From Schistosoma haematobium (lineage: Eukaryota > Platyhelminthes > Trematoda > Strigeidida > Schistosomatidae): a stretch of DNA of 64,000 nucleotides. The DNA is taken from contig NC_067195.1 in the NCBI RefSeq assembly GCF_000699445.3, positions 86,252,569 to 86,316,568 of the forward strand, read 5' to 3'. A model generated the notes under the pieces. That model ran no database searches. It saw nothing but the letters and a program-made list of their open reading frames with translations, and was not told where the DNA came from. Both the position numbers and the translations under genes were made by a program. Below are positions 55,801 through 64,000 of the stretch, piece by piece; within the stretch, counting starts at the first letter, position 1; the number at the start of each line of letters is the position of its first letter.

Positions 55801-57277
55801 TACCCAATGATTGGAAACTTTGTGTGACATGGTTCAGAATCGACCACAATGGTGTTTGTTTATACATTCTCTATCTTCGCTTAAACTATGAGATTAAAAT
55901 CACTTCATATCTTTCTACGAACTAATTATTTCTTCCTGTACCATATCCTTATATGCAGTCTTTCTTTTATTTATTACCACCTCTGAATTAACTACTTCTA
56001 TGAATCCGGTGTTTATGTTGTTGTGCTAATGAGGTATGGCAACTTGGACCGATGAATATATGTGGCTGGTGCTACGTTTTAGCTGACTGATTGAGAATAG
56101 TTCCTAAAGTGAGTAGAGTCCCGTTGATCACCTTGTTTATCATTTTATGATGTTTGAGGCGTTTATCATAAAACTTTAAATCTACGTTTCGTCTTTGATT
56201 ACACTAAATAAAAAGAGATTTTGCAGTCTTCAGGGAACTGAGGCTTTAGAATGGAGTTCCTACACAATAGTGAATACCCAATTTATATTTTGACTAAAAT
56301 CATGAATATGATCAGAATATTAATTCCAAGAACTGTGCTATATGTTACTTGAAATCGCTCATTCTAACAGGTGGTAAAAGATTGTCTAAATAGTTCAGTG
56401 GAAAGTCTCTGATTAAAAGTTAGTTTGGAATCCTATGACAAGTATTAGTTTCATTCAGAACAATAATACACCTAACTGACGAGTCTTGATTGACAAGAAT
56501 TTATTTATTTATTTTAGCACATAAATATTGGTACAGGGAAGCACCAAATACATATGCGCCACACAAATCTCATTCGATATGTGTGAGGGCTGTGATATTG
56601 CCCGGGTGCTCAAACCGAAGCAAGTGGTTTTCTTAGGGAGCCACACGCCGAGCCTTCGACATGAAGGTCTGATCCACAAGGCAGTGGAGCATCGTAAGGA
56701 GATGCAGTCCCATGGTAGCCGGTGACGAACACTTGGTTCATACGCCATTTGTTCCCGCAGGATACTGGAGCCCATGTGCACCATTGGTTTGGGATCCGTT
56801 TAAAGCGCCGGACATTCGCTTTTCGTCCTCTCATTTTCGTAAACAACAGTGATGCCACGAGAAGGCAGTGATTAGGACTTCCCTGGCAGAGGCTATATAC
56901 GCGTGGTCATGTGAGAGTATTTCGAGAGGGAGAGCGGACTCTACCCACTCTCGGGTGGGGTCCTATTATTTTTTTCCTACCAACTATCTCTTACTACTTA
57001 ATATCACAATATATAAATCAATTAAACCAAAATCGAATGTTAATTTACTTTTTACTTTTAGTTATTTCTACGTGCTGTTGGTATAAGTCCATGGGAAGGT
57101 GCACAAACTGCATTATATTGTACATTAATTAATGATCCAGTACCTGGTGGATATTATTCTAATTGTGAAAGAGAAGAATTAACTGAAAAAGCATTAAATG
57201 AATCACTTAGTAAAAAATTATGGGATGCATCACGTGAAATGGTTGGTTTACCACCGAATTTATTAAGTTTACCATAA
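49528..57277 (+). CDS. Short-chain dehydrogenase/reductase, retinol dehydrogenase 11-14 type; three exons, 322 aa
   Basis: An NAD(P)(H)-dependent oxidoreductase acting on retinoid-like or lipid alcohols/aldehydes, by family. Exons 49528-49812, 51657-52124 and 57062-57277 have canonical borders, all in phase 0, and give 322 residues, the usual family size. Rossmann motif TGANIGCG (TGxxxGxG) is at about residues 29-36; VIMACRD follows; NAG is in [10 protein letters not shown]. The catalytic serine is in [10 protein letters not shown] and the catalytic YxxxK in [22 protein letters not shown] and [10 protein letters not shown] follow. The start is the first ATG after a T-rich acceptor-like tract at 49460-49480; that AG could be a leader-exon or spliced-leader acceptor. 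No signal peptide or strong membrane anchor is visible at the start, unlike RDH11. The exact substrate cannot be inferred. Confidence 0.88.
49960..50175. repeat. Fold-back piece related to the Penelope-like element ends
   Basis: 'caggtggatgatttcttagc' ... at 49972-50060 is repeated inverted at 50065-50165 ('ccagctcagagaacaaaact' ... 'aataatccgcagt'), matching the pLTR-like sequence at 36.0 and 37.6 kb. A hammerhead-like block lies at 50070-50112. It lies in dehydrogenase intron 1. Confidence 0.65.
50385..51060 (+). pseudogene. RTE-A 3' fragment
   Basis: Plus-strand relatives of [46 protein letters not shown] and LRGWDP are readable with few breaks, followed by a 3' UTR ending 'actgactgactgacttactg' at 51028-51058. 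In dehydrogenase intron 1. Confidence 0.8.
51140..51266 (+). mobile_element. RTE-A-type 3' tail fragment
   Basis: About 125 bp of the same 3' end ('gtacgtacgtacgaagttct') with a (TGAC)n tail to 51263. A separate, heavily truncated insertion. Confidence 0.65.
51466..51600 (-). mobile_element. RTE-B 3' end fragment
   Basis: The (GTAA)n tail complement 'ttacttacttagttacagct' then 'gttactcctcgttgaggagt', as at 46.99 kb. It ends about 55 bp before exon 2 of the dehydrogenase. Confidence 0.7.
51657..52124 (+). CDS. Dehydrogenase exon 2: catalytic core
   Basis: Acceptor tacttttag|TTAATT. 156 codons from [20 protein letters not shown] through the NAG, the AS serine and YNQSK to NTGDHRYQ|gtaaga. No damage. 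Confidence 0.88.
52435..52532 (+). mobile_element. RTE-A 3' tail fragment
   Basis: 'tgctaatgaggtatggcaac' to 'gttgtagctgactgactgac'. Only the last 95 bp of the element; intron 2 of the dehydrogenase. Confidence 0.7.
52831..54375 (-). pseudogene. RTE-B LINE, truncated at both ends, polymerase motifs intact
   Basis: The upstream part (54373-54128) reads [33 protein letters not shown]. The palm is frame-shifted at 54130-53860. Then a 342-codon open frame (53859-52831) has [75 protein letters not shown] (FADD intact), and the C-terminus to [11 protein letters not shown]. It is the best-preserved RTE-B polymerase in the window, but endonuclease, 3' UTR and tail are missing. Antisense to the dehydrogenase, in intron 2. 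Confidence 0.85.
54478..54528 (+). ncRNA. Hammerhead ribozyme, first of the dimer
   Basis: CTGACGA (54486-54492), stem II GTCC/GGAC with a CAAATTA loop, GAAAC (54508-54512), minimal stem III and GTC (54517-54519). Stem I keeps only CCAG/CTGG firmly. All core bases are intact; the very short stem III suggests function as a dimer. Confidence 0.75.
54806..54865 (+). ncRNA. Hammerhead ribozyme, second of the dimer
   Basis: Stem I ATCTAG (54814-54819) with CTGGAT (54854-54859), core CTGATGA (54820-54826), stem II GTCC/GGAC, GAAAC (54842-54846), CGTC with cleavage after 54853. All invariant residues are present. Confidence 0.78.
54900..55640. other. Dehydrogenase intron 2, nothing recognised
   Basis: AT-rich; short (TTA)n at 55343-55362. 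No exon or shared repeat seen. Confidence 0.45.
55645..56095 (+). pseudogene. RTE-A 3' fragment
   Basis: Plus-strand C-terminal coding end ([24 protein letters not shown], SLSHVGRC) and 3' UTR to 'cgttttagctgactgattga'. Intron 2 of the dehydrogenase. Confidence 0.75.
56500..56965 (-). repeat. Repeat A, near full-length copy
   Basis: Tail 'atttatttattttagcacat' at 56500-56522, body to 'gagcggactctacccactct' near 56955. It is only about 100 bp from exon 3 of the dehydrogenase. Confidence 0.82.
57062..57277 (+). CDS. Dehydrogenase exon 3: C-terminus
   Basis: Acceptor ttacttttag|TTATTTC. 71 codons starting [20 protein letters not shown], with [20 protein letters not shown], ending PPNLLSLP and TAA at 57275-57277. 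A 4.9-kb intron filled with repeats precedes it. Confidence 0.85.
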   Translation, partial: LFLRAVGISPWEGAQTALYCTLINDPVPGGYYSNCEREELTEKALNESLSKKLWDASREMVGLPPNLLSLP

Positions 57278-57437
57278 CAAGAAAAAAAGAAAAAAAAGAA
57301 AAATAATTCTCACAATTTTCTTTTCTTTTTTGTTCTTCTTCTTCTTCTTCATATTTTGTTAACATTTTATGCTGGTTATTATTCATTAAAAGAATGTTTT
57401 TTTTCACTTTTTTGTTTTACTCAATATGTACTCTTAA

Positions 57438-57440
57438 CTT

Positions 57441-57475
<35 letters not shown>

Positions 57476-57731
57476 TATAATAATTATTGATTTTTTTGTG
57501 GTTACCTTATCAACAAAATGTATATTTCATTATTAACATTATCAATTATTACGTTTATTATTGTTATTATTGATTATTGATAATAAATAGTTTATAATAA
57601 TAACTGACAATATTCAATGATGGTTTCGGTTTATTATATTCAATGTGTCAATTGAAATTCATGAGTTACCATGGTAACTATAATAATAATAATAATAATA
57701 ATAATAATTATTATTATTATTATTATTATTA
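57438..57731. repeat. (TAA)n and (TAA)n/(TTA)n microsatellites
   Basis: A (TAA)n run lies at 57442-57472. At 57680-57731 a (TAA)n array passes directly into (TTA)n, forming a self-complementary stretch of about 48 nt. Both are just downstream of the dehydrogenase stop codon. Confidence 0.85.
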
Positions 57732-57954
57732 ATTTCACTCTGTATATCAACATTCTTTTTTCTTTATATAAGGTTGATAAGCAATGAATGAATGAATGAG
57801 AACGTTTGTTTGGATATACAAAACAAGAATGAAAAGTAGTACAAAAAAAAGAAAACAATCAATATTATTAAGTTTAAATAATCAACATTAGAATAAAGAA
57901 ATTAGAAGATGATTGAATATTGTTAGATGATATAATGAATTTGCAGAGATATTA

Positions 57955-58462
57955 ATTGCTCTGTTACGACCGACAGTGGGCATTGTCAGTCCTTCATCTC
58001 GAAATGCTCTCATATGGCCACGCGTATACAATCACTGTCAGAGAAGTTTTACTCACTGCCTTCTCGTGGCATTACTGTTGTTTACGAAATTCAGAGGACG
58101 AGAAGCTAATGTACGGCGCTTTAACCGGCTTGGTGGATACGGAGAGTCCACCTAGGGGTGTTGAAAAACCCCGATTCCAAACCAATGCTCCACATGGGAT
58201 TCAGAATTCTGAAGGGACAAATGGTGTATGAACCAATCGTTTGTCACCGGCTACCATGTGACTGCATCTTCTTACGATGCTGCACTGCCTTGTGGATCAG
58301 ACCATTAGGTCAAAGGTTTCGAATGTGTCCCTCTAAGAAAACTACCTTCTTCGGTTTAGGCACCCGGGAAGTATCCTAGTTTTTACACAAATCGAATGAT
58401 TTATGTGGTGCATATCTATTTGTTGCCTGCTTGTATCATTATTTATGTATTTAAATAAATTA
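57955..58462 (+). repeat. Repeat A copy
   Basis: Near full-length plus-strand copy ending 'atgtatttaaataaattata'. The first 25 bp is diverged ('ttgctctgttacgaccgaca'). Confidence 0.8.
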
Positions 58463-58469
58463 TATACAG

Positions 58470-59550
58470 ATAAACGAGAAAATCAACACTGACCTCATAG
58501 GACATGGTAACTTTTAAAATGGCCTTCAATGCAGTTTTGCTTTCTTTGATATTTAGTTTAGTTGACATATTTAAGTGTCAAATGTTACTGAATTGAATGT
58601 TTGATTACGACAGTATTATCTTAAACATTCATTTCAGTTAAGTTAGTTTACTTCATCATATTTTACAAATTACGATTTTTATTTAGGTAGTAACTAGGTA
58701 GCCTTAACGAATCTTCACTTATCATATGTTGCAAGCACATGTTGAGAATAGTTCTAAGCATAATTTATGGGCATATTTATTCAGTGTAGAAATAAAGCTT
58801 CCTGAAGATTTTTGATTTTCTTGCTCTGCATCCTCGTTTGATAAGCATTGGGAAGCGTTTCAGTCAGTCTTTGGCAACGTTGAAGGTGTGTGTTCGTCGG
58901 TTCAAGTTAGCATGTCATATCACCAAAGCTGGATGAAATTATCAAGACGAATTCTACAGAAATGAAAGTAGCATCAGTATACGTAGTATAATGAAGAAAT
59001 AAGCTTAGACAAAATTATTCGAGAAAGAACGAATCTTGGAATAAATATCGTAAGATAGTTTAAGAACTTAGGATCTACGGGATGGCAGAGATTGAATGAT
59101 TATGAGACATGTCATGAGACATATGAAACCATTGATTGCAATTATCATGCAGTATGCAGTCAAATAATCTGTATATGCCAATATCACTCAAACCAACTGT
59201 CAGTAGCTTCATGAACTAATTATGTGCCTTCTTATGGCTACCCTAGCTTTCTTCCAACTTACTTCTACTCGAGTCAACTTCACGCATTGAAGTAGACAGT
59301 AGCTGAACATACGCTACGCGCGTTCCTAAATCCTCGGTCAATGAAGATTCTTGTGTGTGGGCGAGGAAAACAGTGACTTACCTAGTAAGACTAGTAGATA
59401 GTCTGACAGGTATTAAATGTGTTATATATTTTCCTACCCCTTGTTATTATTGCCACTTTCGGTTGTTGACTTTGAAATATGCTCAAGTTATAGTCAGGTC
59501 AGTCACGTGTTCTTGATCCTAGCTGTGTTGAAGTCCTGCAGAATGGACAC
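58470..59550. other. No gene recognised
   Basis: AT-rich. A scrap resembling the RTE-A 3' end occurs at 58860-58930 ('cagtcagtctttggcaacgt', 'tgttcgtcggttcaagttag'). Nothing else is supported. Confidence 0.4.
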
Positions 59551-59552
59551 TA

Positions 59553-59790
59553 GGAGGGTATCTATGGTGTATGCTACTTATTTTAACAGATATAAGTAGT
59601 ATGCAATATCAATCGGAAGTGGAATAAGTGTAGAAGATTGGATCGAAGAGGACAGAAAAGGGAAACACATAGGAATGAAAATGACAACCGGACTAGAAGA
59701 TTAAAGAAGTACGTACAGGACATCTGAAAGACGATGCGCAAATAATGTATTTAATGTATGATTTTCATACATCTACATGATGAGACGATC
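59553..59790 (+). repeat. Repeat B, divergent copy
   Basis: 'tatggtgtatgctacttatt', hairpin with 'ataagtagtatgcaatatca', then a diverged body. The far end is not clear. Confidence 0.55.
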
Positions 59791-60157
59791 AGATGCAAAC
59801 CGAATGATAAATGGGAAATACAGACAAGTGAATACTATTAATCGAAATTTGACTTAAATTTCCGAGGAAACAGATATATGGTACTGGCTAAAAATTTAGG
59901 TAAGCACTTTAAAAGATATTTATCTGTAGTTATGAATGACTTAATTATATATTTTTGATTCGATTACCTAATTACACGTTCCTACTCACTCTTGGTACGC
60001 CAGCTCAAGTATCTGGTTTGTGCATCTATGTAGTAAGAGTACGTATCAGTATCAGACTAAGACAACAGCAGAACGCAACATACACTCAGTTAGTCAGGTT
60101 CATAGACACAGACACACTACAAATCATCACAGCAAAAATAACTTGATTATTCCTATT

Positions 60158-60707
60158 CAGTCAGTCAGCTACAACGTAGGACCAGGCACATATATGCATC
60201 GGTCCAAGTTGCCATACCTCATTAGCACAACAACATGAACACCAAATTCATAGAAGTAGTTAATTTAGTGGTTATAATAAATAAAAGGAGGATTACATAT
60301 AAGGACATAGTACAGGAAGAAAGAACTAGTTTGTAGAAAGAAAGTTATGAAGTGATTTTAATCTCATAGTTTAAGGGAAGACAGAGAGTGTATACACCCA
60401 CACCATTGTGATCGATTCTGAACCATGTCACACAGAGTTTCCAATCATTGGGTACGATAGTCACGCGGACCCCAACCAAGTTGTTTGCATCTCCTAACAT
60501 GACTAAGATTAGAAGTTAGTGACTTCAAGCACTGATGCCACGTTTTGTTTTGACTGCCCCTAACTTTCTTCCCACCGTCTCCAACATTAGTCTGCATTGC
60601 GCGTCATCGTAATCGGTGTTTAGGCATACGCAACACGTGGCCCAACCATCTCAGTCAATGAAGATTCACAACCTCATCAACTGATCTACCATCATTCCCT
60701 AATACCC
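60158..60707 (-). mobile_element. RTE-A 5'-truncated insertion with perfect 13-bp target duplication
   Basis: Begins on the plus strand with tail 'cagtcagtcagctacaacgt' and covers the 3' UTR plus the C-terminal coding end. gattattcctatt occurs at 60145-60157 and again at 60708-60720, exactly at both edges. Classic target-primed insertion. Confidence 0.88.
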
Positions 60708-60724
60708 GATTATTCCTATTAAGG

Positions 60725-61220
60725 TGAGTCAAATCATGTATTACAAATATAGAAACTGACAATATGAAAAAGGATTTAGACCATAAAAGTAAATGGGTGT
60801 ATTTTCTACAATAAAAACCAATACAGCACTATACAAAAACAAGAAAAGGAGATTGTTCAATTAATTAGAATCCGTTCAAAGATTCTAACTTAATGGTTGA
60901 ATTACTCATGAAATGAATCATGGACTATACATTCGAAATGGATAAGCTACTTCAAAAGAAAACAAAGTCTCAGCACAAAAAAAACATATGATGAAGAATT
61001 AAAAAGCGGAGGATATAAAATTGCAATCAAGGAAGTGGATTAAAACACTGAATAAATAGGCAAATATTTAGGATTAGGAGTAAATTACAAAAGAGAAACA
61101 TTAGATTTTAGATATACAAGCGTCATTACCACGCTACTGAATATTGATTAGTAGTATAATGAAATACATAAAAAAAAGGAAGGGTAGACAAGTCGAAGCC
61201 TAAAACCAGTTCAACTATAA
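60725..61220. other. Downstream of the biotin-ligase-like exon; nothing recognised
   Basis: A-rich DNA without shared repeats. If the biotin-ligase-like gene continues past 61224, further exons should lie here or to the left, but none was recognised. Confidence 0.4.
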
Positions 61221-61223
61221 ATA

Positions 61224-61491
61224 TTATTTCATTAAAACTGATTCATTGTCAGGATTCAACAAAAGTGTAATTAAAGTTTCAAATAATTTCAAACGAGATG
61301 AATTATTCGTCTTCAATGTTTCAATAAATGCATAATTGTTTATGACATCAACATTACCATTATTCTTAGGATCAACATTGTATATTTGCTTTTCTAATAA
61401 ATACGGATCATATTCAAAGTGAACACCACTTAAAATACCACAACCATTCCCTAATTTCGAACCAATAATAGCCGGTTTTCCATTATCCGAG
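61224..61491 (-). CDS. Biotin-ligase-like exon: GSKLGNGCGILSGVHFEY block
   Basis: Acceptor tttttttccag|CTCGG, needing two bases from the previous exon. LFETLITLLLNPDNES leads to VLMK and a TAA. A second ATCA|gtttta donor, like the other exon's, lies 11 bases before the stop. Confidence 0.7.
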
Positions 61492-63104
61492 CTGGAAAAA
61501 AAATGTATATACATATACATATACAGGATCAAACTGGACGGGTTGAGTTATTACCTATTCCGGTCGGGAATGGATCAAATAATGAACTAAATCAATTATT
61601 CGCCACAGATATATCTCATTTCTAGTACCATTAAAATCAAGGAGCATTACACGTACACTTCGTTCCAATATGAGATTCATCAGTTCTTACTGACGACGCT
61701 ATCAGTGATCAAGCCAGAGGATTTAAATTCTTGTGACGAATCCCTAGCTACTGGAACCATCAAGTTAACATGCACAGGAGCATTGATTTCAGCTTTGCAT
61801 GATCATTATTATTTAAAAGGACTCATTGTTATAGAATAAAACTAGAGGTTTTTTAATGATATCAATTAGCAACTATAGTAAATTACCGTGTGATATAGCT
61901 CTGACTAGATTGGGGATTTCTTTAATCTTAGTATTGTGATGATATACATATATATCTTGAAATACGTTGAGTAATACCTCGAGTTAACTGACAGTTTCAA
62001 CAATAAAATCACATTCACTAGAAGAGAGTTTGATATGTCTACATCTGATAGGAACATGGTCAAATTACAGCTCCAGTGATTTTATCATCTTTATTTATTA
62101 TCATATCAAATTTTACGACTCCGCAATGAACTAAATTTTATTCTGTGAATGTTCGTGAAACTAATCAGCAGTTCAAACTAAGTTGAATATGGTGTTTTAG
62201 CTTTCAATTCAATAGTTGGACAATAAATATTTTTGAATTATTAAACCGGCGAGATTATGATTTATGAATGAACCAATCAGATTTACCAGAACAGGATTTT
62301 GATTTTGGCGCGAAATCAATTCATTCATTTGTCTAAATAGAGTTTCGGCAATATAGCTGATTTCAGTTCGTGATGAAAACCCTAAATCTAATTCTTAATC
62401 CAAACTATCCACTGTAGATATTAATACTAATTTCTCAAACTGGTTTATAATCCTCATTTAGCCATAGTATGTAGGCCAACATTTGCAAGGTTTCTTTAGC
62501 GTCGCCCCAAGGTCGACCATAAATAACAGTCTCACCATCAAACCTATTTATCAGTTAATTTTTTACTATTTAGAGTAGAATACTGAATACGATTTATTCA
62601 CTAGTTTGTCATTTAATTTATCAATATACAAAACAATCCGTGTCGGGTAGAGACAGGTATCTATTTCAGTACAATGGAAGATGGTCACGCAATTTCGTGG
62701 ATTGGTTGAGACATTAACAACGTTGGATGCCGACTCAGTAGTCTAGAGGCTAAGTGTTCGCGCACGAGACTGAATGCCCTGGGTTCGAACCCCTCTCGCG
62801 GGATCGTGGATACGCACTGATGAGGAGTCCCACAATATGATTAAATGGCCTTCCAGTGCTTCCAGGTTATCAATGAGGGTCTAACATCAATCAGTTCATG
62901 ATCTCAATCAAAATATATTCACATACTATGTATATAAAACTTGTGAATCCTCCCAATTAATAGATTCAAATGTACATCCTCCATTATAATATACAGTAGC
63001 TGTTTGTGGTATTAAATTTTTTGGTACAGCTTGAATAGAAACTGCATAACTCCCATTTTCACTGTTATATTGAAAACCAGGGAAAACTGGACCTGATCCA
63101 ATAC
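61224..63104 (-). CDS. Biotin-protein ligase-like protein, BPL_N domain, two exons seen
   Basis: BPL_N is the class-I-amidotransferase-like domain that precedes the catalytic domain in eukaryotic biotin-protein (holocarboxylase) ligases, the enzymes that attach biotin to carboxylases. Exon 63104-62941 reads GPVFPGFQYNSENGSYAVSI, then TATVYYNGGCTFESI. Exon 61491-61224 reads NGKPAIIGSKLGNGCGILSG, then VHFEYDPYLL. The family has SGP/FPGF, YYNGG and the VGxGxAxLSGxHxEFxP block in that order. The exon phases do not match directly, so a short exon of some 20-30 codons should lie between them. The catalytic domain was not found. An in-frame TAA ends the second exon at 61224, so either the protein stops here or a splice donor lies just before it. 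Confidence 0.72.
62248..62536. mobile_element. TIR element (MITE), 289 bp, 8-bp target duplication
   Basis: Ends ggcgagattatgatttatga and (other side) its near-complement ...cataaataacagtctcacc. It is flanked by attaaacc (62240-62247) and atcaaacc (62537-62544), 7 of 8 matching. Non-coding. TIR style and an 8-bp duplication fit Merlin-type or related DNA transposons. Confidence 0.78.
62720..62910 (+). repeat. tRNA-derived SINE, near full length, hammerhead decayed
   Basis: Head with A-box-like 'gactcagtagtctagaggct' and a perfect B box in 'gggttcgaacccc' (62780-62792), then the hammerhead region (GCACTG...CAGTGC stem I kept, core ATGAGGA, GAAAC replaced by TTAAA) and the end 'atcagttcatgatctcaa'. 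The best-preserved tRNA-like head of this family in the window. Confidence 0.8.
62941..63104 (-). CDS. Biotin-ligase-like exon: FPGF / YYNGG block
   Basis: Acceptor attctag|GTATTG after a T-rich tract, 164 nt, ending ...GATTCACAA|gtttta in phase 0 (weak donor). It is sandwiched between two 290-bp TIR elements and next to a SINE. Confidence 0.72.
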
Positions 63105-63152
63105 CTAGAATTTATTAAGAAGAAAAAAAATTATATTGTAGGATGTTGATTT

Positions 63153-63442
63153 GGCGGGACTATAATTTACGGACGAACTAATCAGATACAAGACAACAGA
63201 TCTCGGATTTTGACACGATATTCACTTATCCATTTGGACAAATAGAGTCTTAGCATAATAGCTGATGTCAGTTCGTGATGAAAAACCCTAAATCTGATTC
63301 TTAACCTTAACCATCAACTGTGAATCATAATTCTAATTCCTCACACTTGTTTATGACCCTCATTTGGTCTCTATTACTAGGTGGGCACTCTTAAGATTAC
63401 TTTGCTGTCTCTCAAAGGTCGTCCATAAATTATAGTCCCACC
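63153..63442. mobile_element. TIR element (MITE), 290 bp, 8-bp target duplication
   Basis: Starts ggcgggactataatttacgg and ends ccataaattatagtcccacc, giving TIRs of about 25 bp. Flanked by gttgattt (63145-63152) and cttgattt (63443-63450). Same family and orientation as 62248-62536. Confidence 0.8.
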
Positions 63443-63631
63443 CTTGATTTCACTAAGTTTATATTATTTAGATTTGAATAGTTTAATTTACAACAAGCTT
63501 TAATTATCTAACTCCAATTCATTTTTATTATACAATATTGTTCAGATTTAGATTTCTTTGATTATCATTGATATTCTTATGACTTCGACTTGATTGTAAT
63601 TAATTTCATCGTGTTATGACATAATGAGCAA

Positions 63632-63897
63632 ACGTGGTATGAGCTACTTATATCCACATAAGTAGTATATAACTATTATCAGAAATAGAATGTATTTTAG
63701 TAGAAGATCGATAAAGAAAGAACGGGAACAGAAAGTAATTGATATGAAAATACGTGAACAATGAAAACTGAGACGATGGATTGATGTTTTGCAAATTAAC
63801 TAGTTACTGTGTGGTTCTCAGATTTTGGTGAGATGTTCTGTAATTTTGTGTTCAAATACATTCGGTTGGCTCCATTCGTGTTCTTTGTTCACTACAC
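63632..63897 (+). repeat. Repeat B copy
   Basis: Nearly the same as 45593-45862, including the hairpin start and 'gttcactaca' end. Confidence 0.75.
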
Positions 63898-63914
63898 TAA
63901 TGCACATTTATCTC

Positions 63915-63952
63915 AGGCTCTACGTTGATTCTGGCTGACTGACTGACATCAG
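63915..63952 (+). mobile_element. RTE-A tail scrap
   Basis: 'ggctctacgttgattctggc' followed by 'tgactgactgac': the last 35 bp of an RTE-A 3' end with tail. Confidence 0.5.
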
Positions 63953-64000
63953 CAAGAACTTAAATATTGAAACAAATTAATAGAATTTCTGTACAAACGA

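Noticed and set aside
61680..61810. Possible missing exon of the biotin-ligase-like gene (minus-strand open run near 61700-61800)
   Set aside because: It has no splice sites in the phases needed and no resemblance to the domain.
1..64000. CRISPR arrays, bacterial operons, phage or plasmid modules
   Set aside because: No regularly spaced repeats beyond microsatellites, no prokaryotic gene arrangement; introns and LINEs throughout show a eukaryotic nuclear genome.

Overview
The window is nuclear DNA of a blood fluke, almost certainly a schistosome. It is AT-rich, its genes have short exons separated by long introns, and most of the intergenic and intronic DNA consists of flatworm-type retroelements: RTE-clade and CR1-clade LINEs, Penelope-like elements with a GIY-YIG domain, LTR-element remnants, and repeats of the S. 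mansoni Sm-alpha type that carry hammerhead ribozymes. Published work reports Sm-alpha hammerhead repeats in S. mansoni and S. haematobium but not S. japonicum, so an African-lineage schistosome is my inference; the exact species cannot be read from the sequence.

Five host loci are supported. (1) Minus strand, 12332 down to 3306: five exons of an ectonucleoside triphosphate diphosphohydrolase (apyrase; ENTPD5/6 type, SmATPDase2-like) with an N-terminal membrane anchor and all five apyrase conserved regions. Its 5' and 3' ends are not seen. (2) Minus strand, 21400-21573: a single exon of a TMEM170-family membrane protein. (3) Plus strand, 33438-34736: a complete two-exon gene for mitochondrial ribosomal protein L57 (MRP63). 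(4) Plus strand, 49528-57277: a complete three-exon short-chain dehydrogenase/reductase of the retinol dehydrogenase 11-14 type, 322 codons. (5) Minus strand, 63104 down to 61224: two exons of the BPL_N domain of a biotin-protein ligase-like protein.

Layout: 1-2 kb, internally deleted RTE copy and one copy of a 480-bp retroposon ('repeat A'). 2-12.3 kb, the apyrase gene, whose introns hold two solo LTRs with perfect target duplications, Sm-alpha pieces, a fold-back SINE and a Penelope GIY-YIG remnant. 13-20.6 kb, nested dead RTE copies and repeat A. 21-32.7 kb, a CR1 graveyard: a minus-strand CR1 split by an LTR/gag fragment, lying head-to-head with a plus-strand CR1 that keeps an 839-codon EN/RT frame. 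33-35 kb, MRPL57. 36-37.7 kb, a Penelope-like element with inverted pseudo-LTR sequence. 38-49 kb, RTE copies (several with clear target duplications) and a short hairpin-bearing repeat ('repeat B'). 49-57 kb, the dehydrogenase gene, with an Sm-alpha dimer carrying two hammerheads in intron 2. 58-64 kb, more RTE and repeats A and B, and the biotin-ligase-like gene with a twin pair of 290-bp TIR elements in its introns.

The host genes do not form a pathway. What ties the window together is the mobile-element ecology: autonomous LINEs now dead, several non-autonomous families (repeat A, the hammerhead SINEs, deleted RTE derivatives, TIR elements) and repeated nesting. 'RTE-A' here means the RTE lineage with a (TGAC)n 3' tail and a YADD motif; 'RTE-B' means the lineage with a (GTAA)n tail and a FADD motif. 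These labels, and repeats A and B, are mine. All calls are from reading the sequence; no database search was run.
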